Assembly (NCBI GenBank): GCA_030065915.1
Contig: JASJCQ010000023.1
Location: 1 to 64,000, forward strand
Direction: 5' to 3'
From: Woeseiaceae bacterium
Lineage (GTDB): Bacteria > Pseudomonadota > Gammaproteobacteria > Steroidobacterales > Woeseiaceae
DNA length: 64,000 bases
Below, in pieces: positions 25,044 through 34,341 of the stretch (within the stretch, counting starts at the first letter, position 1; every line of letters starts with the position of its first letter). Below the pieces are notes generated by a model. The model did not search any database, was not told the origin of the DNA, and saw only the letters and a program-made list of their open reading frames with translations. Both the position numbers and the translations under genes were made by a program.

Positions 25044-25613
25044 CTATTTTGTCGCCTGCTCTAACCACCGTCGACGCAGGATCGGAAGCGAAATGACCGT
25101 GCCGAGGTAAAAGGTCGCAACGACCATCGGGATCAACGTCAGACGCGACTCCGGGAACACTGCCCACATTAACGTGACCAGCACGGTTCGTGCCGCCGCA
25201 TGGAGCCCGAAAACGGGCGATCCAAATGCCCAGCTCATGACATAGAAGTCGATCGACAGGAGTATCGCCATCGCCAGCAGTTGAATGTGCGGATCGTATA
25301 TTGCGGCAATGATGAAAATAGGAAACGAGAGCGAAACGACGCTCATGTGTGAATAGCCGACCAGCTGGCCGAGCGGATTGTCGTTGCAGAACGGATCGGC
25401 CCGGATCAGCCTGGAGACCAGGACGGCGATCGGAAACACACCGAACGTCAGCGCAATCCAGACCATACGCCCGGTCTCTATCGGCGTCGTCAGGTTAGTG
25501 ACCAGAATCCCGATCCACAGCAGCAGGCCGGCAACAAAAAAGCCAATATTCCACGCGCTTCGACGCGCAAGATCGATGCGCAAGTCCTGCAGATCTGCGG
25601 TCTTATCATTCAT
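25044..25613 (-). CDS. Multi-helix inner-membrane protein (DUF7010-like)
   Basis: A 189-residue protein starting MNDKTADLQDLRIDLARR at the ATG at 25613, followed by about six hydrophobic segments (for example SAWNIGFFVAGLLLWIGILV, LIPMVVATFYLGTVISL). The N-terminal amphipathic helix with a 'DLR.DLARRS' pattern and the helix count recall DUF7010 membrane proteins; I hold the name loosely. No transport or enzyme motif is visible. It is the right-most minus-strand unit of the cassette-like segment. Confidence 0.65.
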   Translation of the reverse strand: MNDKTADLQDLRIDLARRSAWNIGFFVAGLLLWIGILVTNLTTPIETGRMVWIALTFGVFPIAVLVSRLIRADPFCNDNPLGQLVGYSHMSVVSLSFPIFIIAAIYDPHIQLLAMAILLSIDFYVMSWAFGSPVFGLHAAARTVLVTLMWAVFPESRLTLIPMVVATFYLGTVISLPILRRRWLEQATK

Positions 25614-25928
25614 CTTGAGAAACCTCGGAATTGGTGGGCACCAAGCGGATTGATGAATCAGGATAAGTCCTTCAGGACTGGAGCTGAAGTCACAGCCCAG
25701 CTTTTCTCCGCTTCTGCGCACGTCGAACCGCTTCAGTCCCCAGGCCGGCCGTGCCGGGCACGAGTCAACAAGTCTCTTGGACGGTTTCAGTCTTGGCTGG
25801 GATCGGGTGCCAGGGGTCGCGAGAGACGGGTTACCCCCAGATTATGACAAAAACTGAGACTTTGCTCCCAGAATCCGAGACGTGAGTCTGTGACGATTAT
25901 CGGAATCCTGCATCTGGAGCACCTGTCA

Positions 25929-27281
25929 ATGAAATCAGTGAATTGCACGAGTTTTTGGTTGCTCGTTAGCGCCTTGGCACTCAGCGGCTGCGACAACTCG
26001 GCCCCGTTTACCGGCGCCACGAGCGGCGGAGGCGGGTCGTCCGGCGGTGCCGGTGGTAACCCGGGTGGCGGCTCCGGTGGCGTGACAGAACCACTGCTGC
26101 AGTTTGACACGGACTACCTGAACGGGGATTTCGTGGCAGGTCGAATTTCAGGCGATGGCAGCACCCTGGTGTGGGTCGACACGGCAGATCCACTGGGCAC
26201 CAATCCGAACGGGCGCACTCAGCTTTTCGCCAAGAACCTGATCAGTGGTGCTGTCAGGCAGATTACCCTCGGTTCTGAGACCTTCAGTTACGCAACCCGC
26301 GAGTGGGACATCACCAACAATGGCGATTTCGTCGTGTTCGTATCGCGGCAGGATATTGCGGGCCTGAACCCGAATCTTCAGGACAATGTCTTTCTGGCTT
26401 CTACGTCCGGTGCCGCCACTACGCAGGTGACACGTATTGACGCGAGTGCCAATTCCGTCAGGCATCCGCAGATTGCTGATAATGGCGTCATCGTGTTTTC
26501 GTCGGCCGCCGACCTGACGGGTGACAACCTGACCGGTGCTACTCAGATCTTTTCCATCAATTCCGACGGCAGCGGGCTGGCGCAGGTAACAACCGGGCAA
26601 CTCGATGTGGACGATCTCGCGCTAGCCGCCAACGGCAGCAAGGTTGCCTTCACTTCGTTTCGCGATCCGTTCGGTACGAACATTCCCAGCACCGACGAGA
26701 TCTTCGTTATCGACATCGATGGCAGCAATCTCACTCAGCTCACCGAGACCGATCAGGACTCGGAGATACCGAGGATCTCCGACGACGGGAGCAGTGTCGC
26801 GTTCGTATCCTCGGCCGATCACGCGGCTGGCTTGAACACCGATGGCAACAGCGAGGTATTTGTGGCGGCGTCCGATGGCAGCTCGATCGTTCAAGTATCG
26901 AATAGCGCCACTCGTTCATCCGGCAGATATACCGGCATAGGAACAAACTCCACGACCCCCACCAACCCGCTGACGGGCCCTGGCTCTTTCGACCTGTCCG
27001 GCGATGGCAGTACGGTGGTCTACGGGTCGCGCGCCGACCATACGGGCGACAATCCGAACGGCTACCATACGATTTTTGCAGCCCCCGCCGATGGCACCGG
27101 CGTGACCATACAGGTGCTTCGTGAAGGTACGGTTGCGCTGAGCGCTCCGAACTTCAGGGGAGACCGGCCTTCGGTCAACAATGACGGCACTGCCGTGATG
27201 TTTATCAGCCAATACAACCTGACGTCCTTCGATCAGAATGTTGGCGACTCGTTTCGGATCTACACGAGCGATGTCGAATAG
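25929..27281 (+). CDS. TolB-like beta-propeller lipoprotein
   Basis: A 450-residue lipoprotein. The lipobox is LSGC, then comes a low-complexity Gly/Ser-rich linker (about residues 28-50), then WD40-like/PD40 beta-propeller repeats of the TolB type (for example RISGDGSTLVWVDTAD, ISDDGSSVAFVSSADH, LSGDGSTVVYGSRADHTG). The repeated S-x-D-G-S pattern with calcium-like loops is clear. It is probably a surface or periplasmic binding protein; there is no catalytic motif. The ATG at 25929 gives a proper signal peptide. A terminator at 27329 follows. Confidence 0.85.
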   Translation: MKSVNCTSFWLLVSALALSGCDNSAPFTGATSGGGGSSGGAGGNPGGGSGGVTEPLLQFDTDYLNGDFVAGRISGDGSTLVWVDTADPLGTNPNGRTQLFAKNLISGAVRQITLGSETFSYATREWDITNNGDFVVFVSRQDIAGLNPNLQDNVFLASTSGAATTQVTRIDASANSVRHPQIADNGVIVFSSAADLTGDNLTGATQIFSINSDGSGLAQVTTGQLDVDDLALAANGSKVAFTSFRDPFGTNIPSTDEIFVIDIDGSNLTQLTETDQDSEIPRISDDGSSVAFVSSADHAAGLNTDGNSEVFVAASDGSSIVQVSNSATRSSGRYTGIGTNSTTPTNPLTGPGSFDLSGDGSTVVYGSRADHTGDNPNGYHTIFAAPADGTGVTIQVLREGTVALSAPNFRGDRPSVNNDGTAVMFISQYNLTSFDQNVGDSFRIYTSDVE

Positions 27282-27328
27282 TCTGCTTCGCGGCTGATTC
27301 ATCCGAGGAAGACCTGTTTCCCGCTCGG

Positions 27329-27353
27329 AGCCTCCGCAGACGCGGAGGCTTTA
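27329..27353. terminator. Bidirectional terminator between convergent genes
   Basis: Perfect 9-bp stem AGCCTCCGC (27329-27337) / GCGGAGGCT (27342-27350) with an AGAC loop and a short T run. It lies between the stops of the propeller lipoprotein and the ThuA gene; the TTA that follows is the ThuA stop. Confidence 0.75.
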
Positions 27354-28103
27354 CGCGTTGCCGATCGCCCAGCGAATGCCGCGACGCAGTAGCTCGTAAT
27401 ACTCCGGCGTGTCCCAGCTGCAACGTTCGACCTCCGGGTAATAGTCCGTTAAAGGACGCATGTCGTAGTGGCCGCGACAGTGGCCCAGTGTCAGGTACAA
27501 GACGGCACCCTGCTGGTGATCGTTCAGGTACATGACCGGCTGCACGTTGTTGTCTCGCCAATCTGAAGACTCGAATGCGGACATCTCGCCGTCGAAATTG
27601 CAGTACAGCAATACGCGCGGGTTGCCGTACAGGCGACACAGATAGATCTCGTCGTTGGTGCTGAAGGTCTCGATGCCATCGATGAGTTCGTGATCGTCGT
27701 CGGCGGGGTGCACGTCGAAGTCGCAGATCGGCGGGTGAGCCTGGAACTGGCTGCCCAGGAGTTGCATGAAGTCCGGCGCGACGTCTGGCGTTCGAATCTT
27801 CAGGGGCTTGCCGCTGACGAACTCGATGACCGAGTTCGTACCGTGCAGGGCAAACCATCGGCCGCCGCGCTCCAGCCAGGCCTGCAGACGAGCGGTCGCC
27901 TCGTTGTCGGCTACGACGTCGCAGGTATAGCTGATCAGGCAGTCGTAGTGGTCGAGCTCGTCGCCGAAGTCATAGTCGGCGACGACAGTCGTCCTGGCAT
28001 TCGGGATGTCCGCCAGCAGTTTCAGGAGCTCGAGCCGGGCGAAGTCGATGTCGTGAAACTTGCCCGCGCAGACGAGCGCGACATTGCGAATCGGTTTGTT
28101 CAC
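27351..28103 (-). CDS. ThuA-like glutamine-amidotransferase-fold protein
   Basis: A 250-residue protein of the ThuA family (flavodoxin-like, related to class I glutamine amidotransferases). Landmarks are ALVCAGKFHDIDFARLELLK, LERGGRWFALHGTN, HPPICDFDVHPADDDHELID, and the end GHCRGHYDMRPL. ThuA proteins occur in sugar or catabolic operons and have no settled reaction. It follows the Rieske oxygenase gene on the same strand after 32 nt, so it may be cotranscribed. GTG start at 28103. Confidence 0.85.
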   Translation of the reverse strand: MNKPIRNVALVCAGKFHDIDFARLELLKLLADIPNARTTVVADYDFGDELDHYDCLISYTCDVVADNEATARLQAWLERGGRWFALHGTNSVIEFVSGKPLKIRTPDVAPDFMQLLGSQFQAHPPICDFDVHPADDDHELIDGIETFSTNDEIYLCRLYGNPRVLLYCNFDGEMSAFESSDWRDNNVQPVMYLNDHQQGAVLYLTLGHCRGHYDMRPLTDYYPEVERCSWDTPEYYELLRRGIRWAIGNA

Positions 28104-28135
28104 TTGTGACGTCGCATCGCGCGGGCCCTGCGATG

Positions 28136-29497
28136 TTACTTATCGCCGTTGATGTAGCGATCGAGCTCGGTCTCGAAATGACGCACGCGCTGCTCCTGTT
28201 CGCCGTAGAGCGAACCGCGGAAACCGCGTGACCGGACGCCTTTCTGCACGATTGGCAGAAGCTCCGCATCCTGGTCGAGGACTTCGCCGAGATTCGGTGA
28301 TTCGCCGACAGGCACGTGAATGATGTCCGGCCGGACCTCTCCCGACGTGTCCGTTCCCTCGGGCAGTCCCATCCAGGCGGGGACCTTGTAGCTCGGGTCA
28401 TCGACAGGCCGATACAGGATCATCGTCTCGTAGTAGAACAGCTCAGGGTCGTCGGCATCGGGCAGGAAGCGCATGATGAAAACGCCTTCCGGGTGCATGC
28501 CCATCTGCACGTTCGGGAACAACCCTGTCGCCCAGCTGTCGGTGAGCTGGCCGTCGGTGAAATTCTCGTAGTGGTCGAGCCCCACTTTCTTCGCGCGCTC
28601 GCGCTTCGCCTGCTGCACTGCTTCACGCACTTCCTGAGCAGTGCCACTGAAGGTCTCGGGGTCGATGCCGACCTCGGCCAGCATGAATGCCTGATACGGA
28701 TCGACGGACTCCTGATCCTCGATACGGTGCGACTTGGTGCAGATCGGAACAATCATCCGCGACGCCCCGTTGGGATACAGGTCGTTCTGCGAAAAGTCTT
28801 CCATGACGCCCTGCGTCTGTGGGTGCACATGCGGAAGGTGATAGGTCTCGTAGAATGCGTCAACGCCGATCTTCCAGTTGGCTTTCCACGCGCTGCGAAC
28901 GTGATGAACGACCTTCATTTTGTCGACTTCATACTGTTCTATGTAACCGTCGGGAAGCCCGAGGTACTCGCGTAGCGGTGGCGCCTTGCCGTCCATGTTG
29001 ATGAAGATGATGCCGCCGACAGAGTCGCAGCGAACCTCGTTGAGTCCCGGGCGATGCGCAATCAGGCGCGGGTCGAAGGTCTCTTCATCGGTGATGCTCT
29101 CGAGCTTGCCGTTGATGCCGAAGCGCCAGCCATGAAACGCGCAGGTGAACGACGCTGCACTACCGCTCTCGTTCAGGCACACGCGATTACCCCGATGCGG
29201 ACAGACGTTGTAGAAGGCTTTGATCGATTCGTCTTCCTGGCGAACGATGATGAACTGTTCGCGACCGACCTCGAAGGTCGTGTAGTCACCGTCCTCAGGG
29301 ATATCCGATGTAACGCCGGCGAGCAGCCAGACGCGGGGCCACAAACGCTCCATCTCGAGATCCATGAATTCCTTCGAGTAGTAGCGAGAAGGTGGGTAGA
29401 CGTCGAGGCCGTTGTCGATGTCTGGCTGCTTCGCCTCGAGTGATTCGGCGGGTGCACCCAGGTCCATCGGCCACTTGGCCTGGTAATTTGCGCTCAT
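28136..29497 (-). CDS. Rieske non-heme iron oxygenase, alpha subunit
   Basis: A 453-residue ring-hydroxylating oxygenase alpha subunit. The Rieske ligands are C99-P-H101 and C119-x2-H122 (CPHRG, CAFHGW). The mononuclear iron histidines are H220 and H225 in AFYETYHLPHVHP, in the usual NWK...D...YH context. The enzyme would hydroxylate or demethylate an aromatic, sterol or similar ring, with electrons from the Rieske ferredoxin encoded next (29579). No beta subunit or reductase is in view, so it is probably a homo-oligomer (type III-like). AGAGGG ribosome site before the ATG at 29497. Confidence 0.92.
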   Translation of the reverse strand: MSANYQAKWPMDLGAPAESLEAKQPDIDNGLDVYPPSRYYSKEFMDLEMERLWPRVWLLAGVTSDIPEDGDYTTFEVGREQFIIVRQEDESIKAFYNVCPHRGNRVCLNESGSAASFTCAFHGWRFGINGKLESITDEETFDPRLIAHRPGLNEVRCDSVGGIIFINMDGKAPPLREYLGLPDGYIEQYEVDKMKVVHHVRSAWKANWKIGVDAFYETYHLPHVHPQTQGVMEDFSQNDLYPNGASRMIVPICTKSHRIEDQESVDPYQAFMLAEVGIDPETFSGTAQEVREAVQQAKRERAKKVGLDHYENFTDGQLTDSWATGLFPNVQMGMHPEGVFIMRFLPDADDPELFYYETMILYRPVDDPSYKVPAWMGLPEGTDTSGEVRPDIIHVPVGESPNLGEVLDQDAELLPIVQKGVRSRGFRGSLYGEQEQRVRHFETELDRYINGDK

Positions 29498-29578
29498 AGC
29501 ATACCCTCTTGTCCTCGTTCCGGATCGGTCGAAAAGTCTAACAATCGCCACGGCCGAAAACAATCAGGCCTGACGGTT

Positions 29579-29896
29579 TTACTGGCCTTCAGTCAGCTCG
29601 GCGAACACTTTGCCGTCCTCGACGGTGGTGGAATAAGCGCAGATCGGCGCTGTCGCCGGCGGACCCAGTGCGCTGCCATCGCGCATGTCGAAAGGCGCAC
29701 TGTGCAACGGACAGAAGATCTTGTGTCCCCGGAGCTTGCCGCCGGTTAGACGTGCCTGGGCATGCGAACACTGGTTCGCGATGACGTAGTAGCTGCCGCC
29801 GGAATTACAGACTAGCAGCTTGTGCTCGCCCACAGAGATCGGCCGGGTCTTACCCTTCTCGACAGCGTCAGCATCGATGATAAATGTCTTGCTCAA
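29579..29896 (-). CDS. Rieske-type [2Fe-2S] ferredoxin
   Basis: A 105-residue Rieske ferredoxin. The cluster ligands are C43-S-H45 and C62-P-L-H65. I place the start at a TTG at 29896, because an AAGGAG ribosome site lies 8 nt upstream and the longer open frame runs back through the promoter region. It should carry electrons to the Rieske oxygenase at 28136, or to the one at 41769. The gene is divergent from the ABM gene at 30021 across operator candidate 2. Confidence 0.9.
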   Translation of the reverse strand: MSKTFIIDADAVEKGKTRPISVGEHKLLVCNSGGSYYVIANQCSHAQARLTGGKLRGHKIFCPLHSAPFDMRDGSALGPPATAPICAYSTTVEDGKVFAELTEGQ

Positions 29897-29941
29897 CGGC
29901 GTTCTCCTTGAATCTCGACGTGAGGAATACCATCGCTGGAT

Positions 29942-29992
29942 AAAAAAAGAAACAGTTCTGACTGTTTTTTTTCTGGGCCGCGGTGGTATGCT
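29942..29992. promoter_or_regulatory. Operator/promoter candidate 2 (T-tract dyad)
   Basis: Perfect inverted arms AAACAGT (29950-29956) and ACTGTTT (29961-29967) with flanking A and T tracts (29942-29972). A -10-like TATGCT starts at 29987, 14 nt after the right edge, the same spacing as at site 1. The site is 46 bp from the ferredoxin start and 49 bp from the ABM start. Confidence 0.65.
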
Positions 29993-30020
29993 TGGATCCG
30001 GTTCAAATTCGGGGGAATCC

Positions 30021-30320
30021 ATGGCTATTGTCTCGTTTCTGTCTCGCATGAAAGTGCATGCGGACAAAGAACAGCAGTTCATCGACTGCTGTAAGCAGCT
30101 CACCGAAAAGGTCCTCGCCTATGAGCCCGAGTGCCTGTATTTCCGCTTCTACAAATTGCGGGAAGAAGAAAACGGCTATGCGGTATTCGAGTCCTTTCTC
30201 AACGAAGAGGCCGAAGAGGCTCACATGAAGACCGACTACTTCGAGAAGATCGTTCCGGGCCTCGTCGAGTGCCTCGACGGGCCGTACGTCAGGGAATACC
30301 TCGATCCGCTCGAGGGCTAG
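30021..30320 (+). CDS. ABM-fold (antibiotic biosynthesis monooxygenase) protein
   Basis: A 99-residue protein of the dimeric alpha-beta barrel (ABM) superfamily: SFLSRMKVHADKEQQFIDCC, LAYEPECLYFRFYKLREEEN, GYAVFESFLNEEAEEAHMKT. Such enzymes oxidise quinols or small aromatics without a cofactor, or merely bind them. It begins after a GGGGGAATCC ribosome site. A related protein lies at 31987, on the other side of the acyl-CoA synthetase; the three form one operon. Confidence 0.82.
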   Translation: MAIVSFLSRMKVHADKEQQFIDCCKQLTEKVLAYEPECLYFRFYKLREEENGYAVFESFLNEEAEEAHMKTDYFEKIVPGLVECLDGPYVREYLDPLEG

Positions 30321-30325
30321 CGTTA

Positions 30326-31990
30326 ATGTCCGACCGCCTGATTCGCACCAATAGGATTAATGTCACGACGCTCGGTGACCTGTTGCTGAGCGCGGCCGAC
30401 GACCACGCCGATTCACCCGCCATCGTCTTCCCGGATTTCCGACTGACCTACGCAGAGTTGCGTGACCGCGCGATGCGACGGGCCCGAAGCCTGATCGCGC
30501 TAGGCGTCGAGCCCGGAGAGCATGTCGGCATCCTGTTGCCGACCTGTCACCAGTTCCCTGAGCTATTTTTCGCCGTGTCGCTGTGCGGCGCCGTCCCGGT
30601 GCCTGTCAATGCACGCTACCAGGCGCATGAACTGGCCTACGTCATCGACAATGGCGACCTCGTTACCGTTATCACAACCGATGAGATTGCGGAGCAGGTG
30701 AATTTCGTCGAACGCATGACCCGTGGACTGCCGGATATCGCGAGCAACCGGGATCCCGCCAACCTGAGCGTGTCGAACGCCGCCAAGCTCCGATCCCTGG
30801 TGTTGATGGGATCCAGCGAGGAACCGGGCTTCATGCCCGAAGCCGCCTTCGATGCTCTGGCCGACAAGGTAACCGACGACGACGTCCACGAGCGGCGTAT
30901 GCGCGTCTCGGTACGCGACCCCGGCCTGATGCTGTACACGTCGGGTACGACGGCAAACCCGAAGGGCGCTGTCATCAGCCACGAGGCGATGGTCAGGAAC
31001 TCAATCGCGCTCGGCCGGCAGCGTTATCGGCTCACGTCCGAAGACAGTTTCTGGTCACCGCTGCCGATGTTCCACATCGCCGCGATCTTGCCGATCGTCG
31101 CGTCCTTCGATGTCGGTGCGGCCTATCTCACAATGTCGTATTTCGATGCCGGCGTTGCGCTCAAGATGCTGGAGCAGGAGAAGGCAACTGTCACGTATCC
31201 ATGTTTCATCACGATCATGGCGGATCTTATCAACCACCCCGACTTCGAGAAGACGGACCTGACACACGTTCGCCTGATGAATTCCAACTTCGCCGTGCAG
31301 CCGCCGGGGATCGCCGAGGCAATGCAAAAGGCCATGCCGAACACGATCCAGGTGGGCACTTTCGGCATGACCGAGACAGCCGGAACCGTCTGCACCAGCG
31401 AGCTCGACGCGCCCCTCGAACGTCGAATCACTCGCCTTGGTACGCCGCTGCCCGGCATGGAGGTCCGCATCGTCAACGCCGACACCGGTGAGGATGTGCC
31501 GAACGGTGAGCGAGGCGAAATCCTTGTGCGCGGCTACAGCCTGTTCGAGTACTACTACAAAGACCCGGTCAAGACGAAGGAGTCCAAGGACGAGGACGGC
31601 TGGTACCACACAGGCGATGTAGGCTCGCTGGACGACGACGGATCGATCATGTTCTACGGCCGCACCAAAGACATGCTGAAGGTCGGTGGCGAGAACGTCG
31701 CGGCCGCTGAAATCGAGACCTATCTCGCGCGCCACGACGCCGTCAAGATGGCGCAGGTCGTTGGCGTTCCGGACGCGAGGCTTGGTGAAGTAGCGGCAGC
31801 ATTCATTGAACTGAAGAGCGGCGCCTCCGTCGAGCCGCAGGAGCTCATCGATTTCTGCAAGAGCGAGATCGCGAGTTTCAAGGTGCCTCGCTACGTCCGC
31901 TTCGTAACTGAATGGCCGATGTCCACGAGCAAGATTCAGAAGTACAAATTGAAGGACCAACTGACCGCTGAGCTGGAGAACGCATCATGA
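30326..31990 (+). CDS. Acyl-CoA synthetase (AMP-forming)
   Basis: A 554-residue ANL-superfamily ligase. The P-loop is LYTSGTTANPKG (about 203-214), the aromatic/adenine motif FGMTETAG, the ATP-ribose Asp in YHTGDVG, and the hinge GRTKDMLKVGGENV. The catalytic Lys is near the end (STSKIQKYK). It activates a carboxylic acid to its CoA ester, committing it to the downstream hydratase/thiolase steps. The start is ATG at 30326, 5 nt after the ABM stop; its last codons overlap the next ABM gene by 4 nt. Confidence 0.92.
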   Translation: MSDRLIRTNRINVTTLGDLLLSAADDHADSPAIVFPDFRLTYAELRDRAMRRARSLIALGVEPGEHVGILLPTCHQFPELFFAVSLCGAVPVPVNARYQAHELAYVIDNGDLVTVITTDEIAEQVNFVERMTRGLPDIASNRDPANLSVSNAAKLRSLVLMGSSEEPGFMPEAAFDALADKVTDDDVHERRMRVSVRDPGLMLYTSGTTANPKGAVISHEAMVRNSIALGRQRYRLTSEDSFWSPLPMFHIAAILPIVASFDVGAAYLTMSYFDAGVALKMLEQEKATVTYPCFITIMADLINHPDFEKTDLTHVRLMNSNFAVQPPGIAEAMQKAMPNTIQVGTFGMTETAGTVCTSELDAPLERRITRLGTPLPGMEVRIVNADTGEDVPNGERGEILVRGYSLFEYYYKDPVKTKESKDEDGWYHTGDVGSLDDDGSIMFYGRTKDMLKVGGENVAAAEIETYLARHDAVKMAQVVGVPDARLGEVAAAFIELKSGASVEPQELIDFCKSEIASFKVPRYVRFVTEWPMSTSKIQKYKLKDQLTAELENAS

Positions 31991-32271
31991 TGTCTTTTAT
32001 TGCGACCCTTGTGGTCAAACCGGACCGGACCGAGGAATTCGAATTGCTGCAGGCAAAGCTTGCGAAGCTCGCCTACGAGCATGAGCCGGATCTTGTGGCC
32101 TACCATGTCATCAAGCAGCGCGAAGCCGACAATACCTACGTCGTCTATGGCGCGTTCAAGGACGAGGCGGCCTTCGATTACCATATGGGCATCGAGTTTC
32201 ATGATGAGCTCGTGCCGCCGATCCTCGACTGCCTGGCTGAGGAGATGGATCTCAAGCTCTACGACGGCTGA
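31987..32271 (+). CDS. ABM-fold protein, second copy
   Basis: A 94-residue ABM-superfamily protein: SFIATLVVKPDRTEEFELLQ, EHEPDLVAYHVIKQREADN, YVVYGAFKDEAAFDYHM. The fold and sequence pattern are those of the protein at 30021, so this is a paralogue. It is translationally coupled to the synthetase through an ATGA overlap. Two ABM proteins around one CoA ligase suggest that they act on the same intermediate, perhaps as a heterodimer; this is inference. Confidence 0.82.
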   Translation: MMSFIATLVVKPDRTEEFELLQAKLAKLAYEHEPDLVAYHVIKQREADNTYVVYGAFKDEAAFDYHMGIEFHDELVPPILDCLAEEMDLKLYDG

Positions 32272-32364
32272 TCAGGGAGCTGCCACGGTACCCGTTGCAA
32301 GCTAGACTCCATGTCGTTCGCACACAAAAACGATTCGGACGCAATAAACTGCCGGAGGATTAGC

Positions 32365-32919
32365 TTGGACAACACCGCACTGATCATCGTCGACGTGCAG
32401 AAAGGCCTCGATGAGCCCTCCTGGGGCGTCCGGAACAACCCGGACGCGGAGCAGAAGATCGTGGCGCTGCTGGCCCAGTGGCGCGACAAGGGCCGGCCGG
32501 TGGTCCACATACAACACTGCTCCGTCGAGCCCGACTCGCCACTTCGTCCCGACCGGCCCGGCTGCGAGTTCAAGGATGAGGTAACACCCGTCGCTGGCGA
32601 GGCGCATTTCAAGAAATCGGTCAATAGCGCCTTCATCGGGACGGGGCTCGAAGACTATCTGCGGGATCGGGACATCAGCTCGCTCGTCATCGTTGGCCTG
32701 ACCACGGATCACTGCGTGTCCACGACGACACGAATGGCCGGTAACCTGGGATTCGACGTGACGCTGGTGTCCGATGCCACGGCGACCTTCGACCGGGCCG
32801 GCCACGATGGCGTGCATCACTCAGCCGAGAGCATCCATGATATCCACCTCGCGAGCCTGAACGATGAGTTCTGCCTCGTTCGATCCACAGAAGATGTCCT
32901 TTCCAGTTCGGGAAGTTAA
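32365..32919 (+). CDS. Isochorismatase-family cysteine hydrolase
   Basis: A 184-residue cysteine hydrolase. The catalytic triad is D10 (IIVDVQKG), Lys near 83-84 (FKKSVNSAF) and C117 (TTDHCVS). The cis-peptide region (GLTTDHCV) is standard. I place the start at a TTG at 32365 because a GGAGGATTAGC site precedes it; an ATG at 32311 has no ribosome site. Such enzymes hydrolyse amides, carbamates or vinyl ethers; here probably a nitrogen-containing intermediate or side product. It is the fourth gene of the operon starting at 30021. Confidence 0.88.
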   Translation: MDNTALIIVDVQKGLDEPSWGVRNNPDAEQKIVALLAQWRDKGRPVVHIQHCSVEPDSPLRPDRPGCEFKDEVTPVAGEAHFKKSVNSAFIGTGLEDYLRDRDISSLVIVGLTTDHCVSTTTRMAGNLGFDVTLVSDATATFDRAGHDGVHHSAESIHDIHLASLNDEFCLVRSTEDVLSSSGS

Positions 32920-32990
32920 TCTGCAACCGGTGTCGCCGGGTATCGCTGCCGGCGGTAGCCCGCAACTCATGAACCACGTAAGGTAGCTGT

Positions 32991-33416
32991 ATGGAGTTCC
33001 AACTTGTTTATCCGATGGCGGCAATGGTGCTGTTGACGGCCGTGGTAGCGATTCGCACCGTTATCGGTCGCGTGTCCGCCGTCAAGCGCGGCGACGTCGA
33101 CGCCCGTTATTACAAAACCTTCCAGGGGGAGGCGGGCGAGCCTCGAAAGATGGCGCAGCACACACGGCACTTCGTCAACCTGTTCGAGAACCCCGTGCTG
33201 TTCTATGCCGCTTGCATCACGGCAATGGTCGTAGGGCAGGGCACGGGCTTGCTGCTCTGGCTCGCCTGGGTGTTCGTGGTCTGTAGAGTGGCGCACGCAT
33301 TCGTGCACCTGGGAACCAACAGCATTCCACCGCGCATGTACACGTATGGCGCCAGCTGGATTGTCCTGGTCGCGATGTGGGGTGCAATTGTTGTGCGCGT
33401 TGCGTCAGCCGCATAG
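32991..33416 (+). CDS. MAPEG-family membrane protein
   Basis: A 141-residue integral membrane protein of the MAPEG family (membrane-associated eicosanoid and glutathione metabolism). Four transmembrane segments are visible, with the family pattern RMAQHTRHFVNLFENPVLFY as a close variant (KMAQHTRHFVNLFENPVLFY) and RVAHAFVHLGTN. It may conjugate glutathione to hydrophobic electrophiles in the membrane. AAGGTAGC ribosome site before the ATG. It follows the hydrolase on the same strand. Confidence 0.88.
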   Translation: MEFQLVYPMAAMVLLTAVVAIRTVIGRVSAVKRGDVDARYYKTFQGEAGEPRKMAQHTRHFVNLFENPVLFYAACITAMVVGQGTGLLLWLAWVFVVCRVAHAFVHLGTNSIPPRMYTYGASWIVLVAMWGAIVVRVASAA

Positions 33417-33510
33417 CGATCAGAATCGAGAGAAACTTGCCCGGCATTCAGTCGCGGTGTCCGGAAGAAAATCAGCTCACGATTCGCCCAGGAAAAACGA
33501 GAGTCCCGAT

Positions 33511-34341
33511 ATGCCCAAGACCGGCCTGCTGCTTCTCCTTTTAATACTCGCTCTCTCGTCGGCGCACGCAGACGAGGACTACACCATCGCCATCATCGGC
33601 ACGGGCAATATGGCGAGTGCGTTGGGGCCGAACCTGGCGCAGGCCGGGCATACTGTTGTTTATGGTAGTCGCGATCCGGACCGCGAGAGCGTGGCAGAGC
33701 TGATAGCGAGAACCGGAGAAAACGCTTCCGCGACGACCCAGGCGGAGGCTGCAGTGCAGGCGGACATCGTCATTCTCGCGGTGCCATGGTTCGCGGTGGA
33801 AAGACTGATACCGGCACTGGGTAACCTCGATGGCAAGATCATCATCGATATCACGACAGGTGACCGGCAGGGAGCAGACGGTTACCCGGAGCTGGCCGTG
33901 GAGACATCGACGTCAGAGATGATCCAGGAGTGGGCACCGGCAGCGCGTATTGTAAAGACGCCTTTTGCTGGCGCGCAGACGGTTCGCAACCAGATCGTTG
34001 CAACGAGACCTGTGATCACCTACCTCGCTGCCGACGACCGGAAAGCGAAAGAGATCGTCGCAGGACTCGCGATCGAGCTGAATTTCTTTCCCCTGGATGC
34101 CGGCCCGCTGCGTATGGCGAAGACCATAGACCACCTCGGACTGCTCTACCTGACGCCGTTGGTGCAGGGTCGAGAGCTCATCTACGGTGGATCGGGCGTA
34201 CCGGTCCTCAATCTCGAACTGTCCTGCATTCCTAAAGACGGCTGGTTCGAGCCGGTCGCCGATGCAGGCGACCTGGCGAAGTTTCCCAACCTTGAGAATG
34301 TGAGTATCGAATGCCCGGATTTCGAGCCTGCAGGCGACTAA
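33511..34341 (+). CDS. NADP-dependent F420-type oxidoreductase with signal peptide
   Basis: A 276-residue protein. A Sec signal (LLLLLLILALSSAHA) is followed by a Rossmann domain of the NADPH-dependent F420 reductase/pyrroline carboxylate reductase-like family (IAIIGTGNMASALGPNLAQA, VVYGSRDPDRE, ADIVILAVPW). The arginine of YGSRD favours NADP(H). An export signal on a soluble dinucleotide enzyme is odd, because NADP(H) is scarce in the periplasm. Its 3' end overlaps the cupin gene by 31 nt in another frame. Confidence 0.82.
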   Translation: MPKTGLLLLLLILALSSAHADEDYTIAIIGTGNMASALGPNLAQAGHTVVYGSRDPDRESVAELIARTGENASATTQAEAAVQADIVILAVPWFAVERLIPALGNLDGKIIIDITTGDRQGADGYPELAVETSTSEMIQEWAPAARIVKTPFAGAQTVRNQIVATRPVITYLAADDRKAKEIVAGLAIELNFFPLDAGPLRMAKTIDHLGLLYLTPLVQGRELIYGGSGVPVLNLELSCIPKDGWFEPVADAGDLAKFPNLENVSIECPDFEPAGD

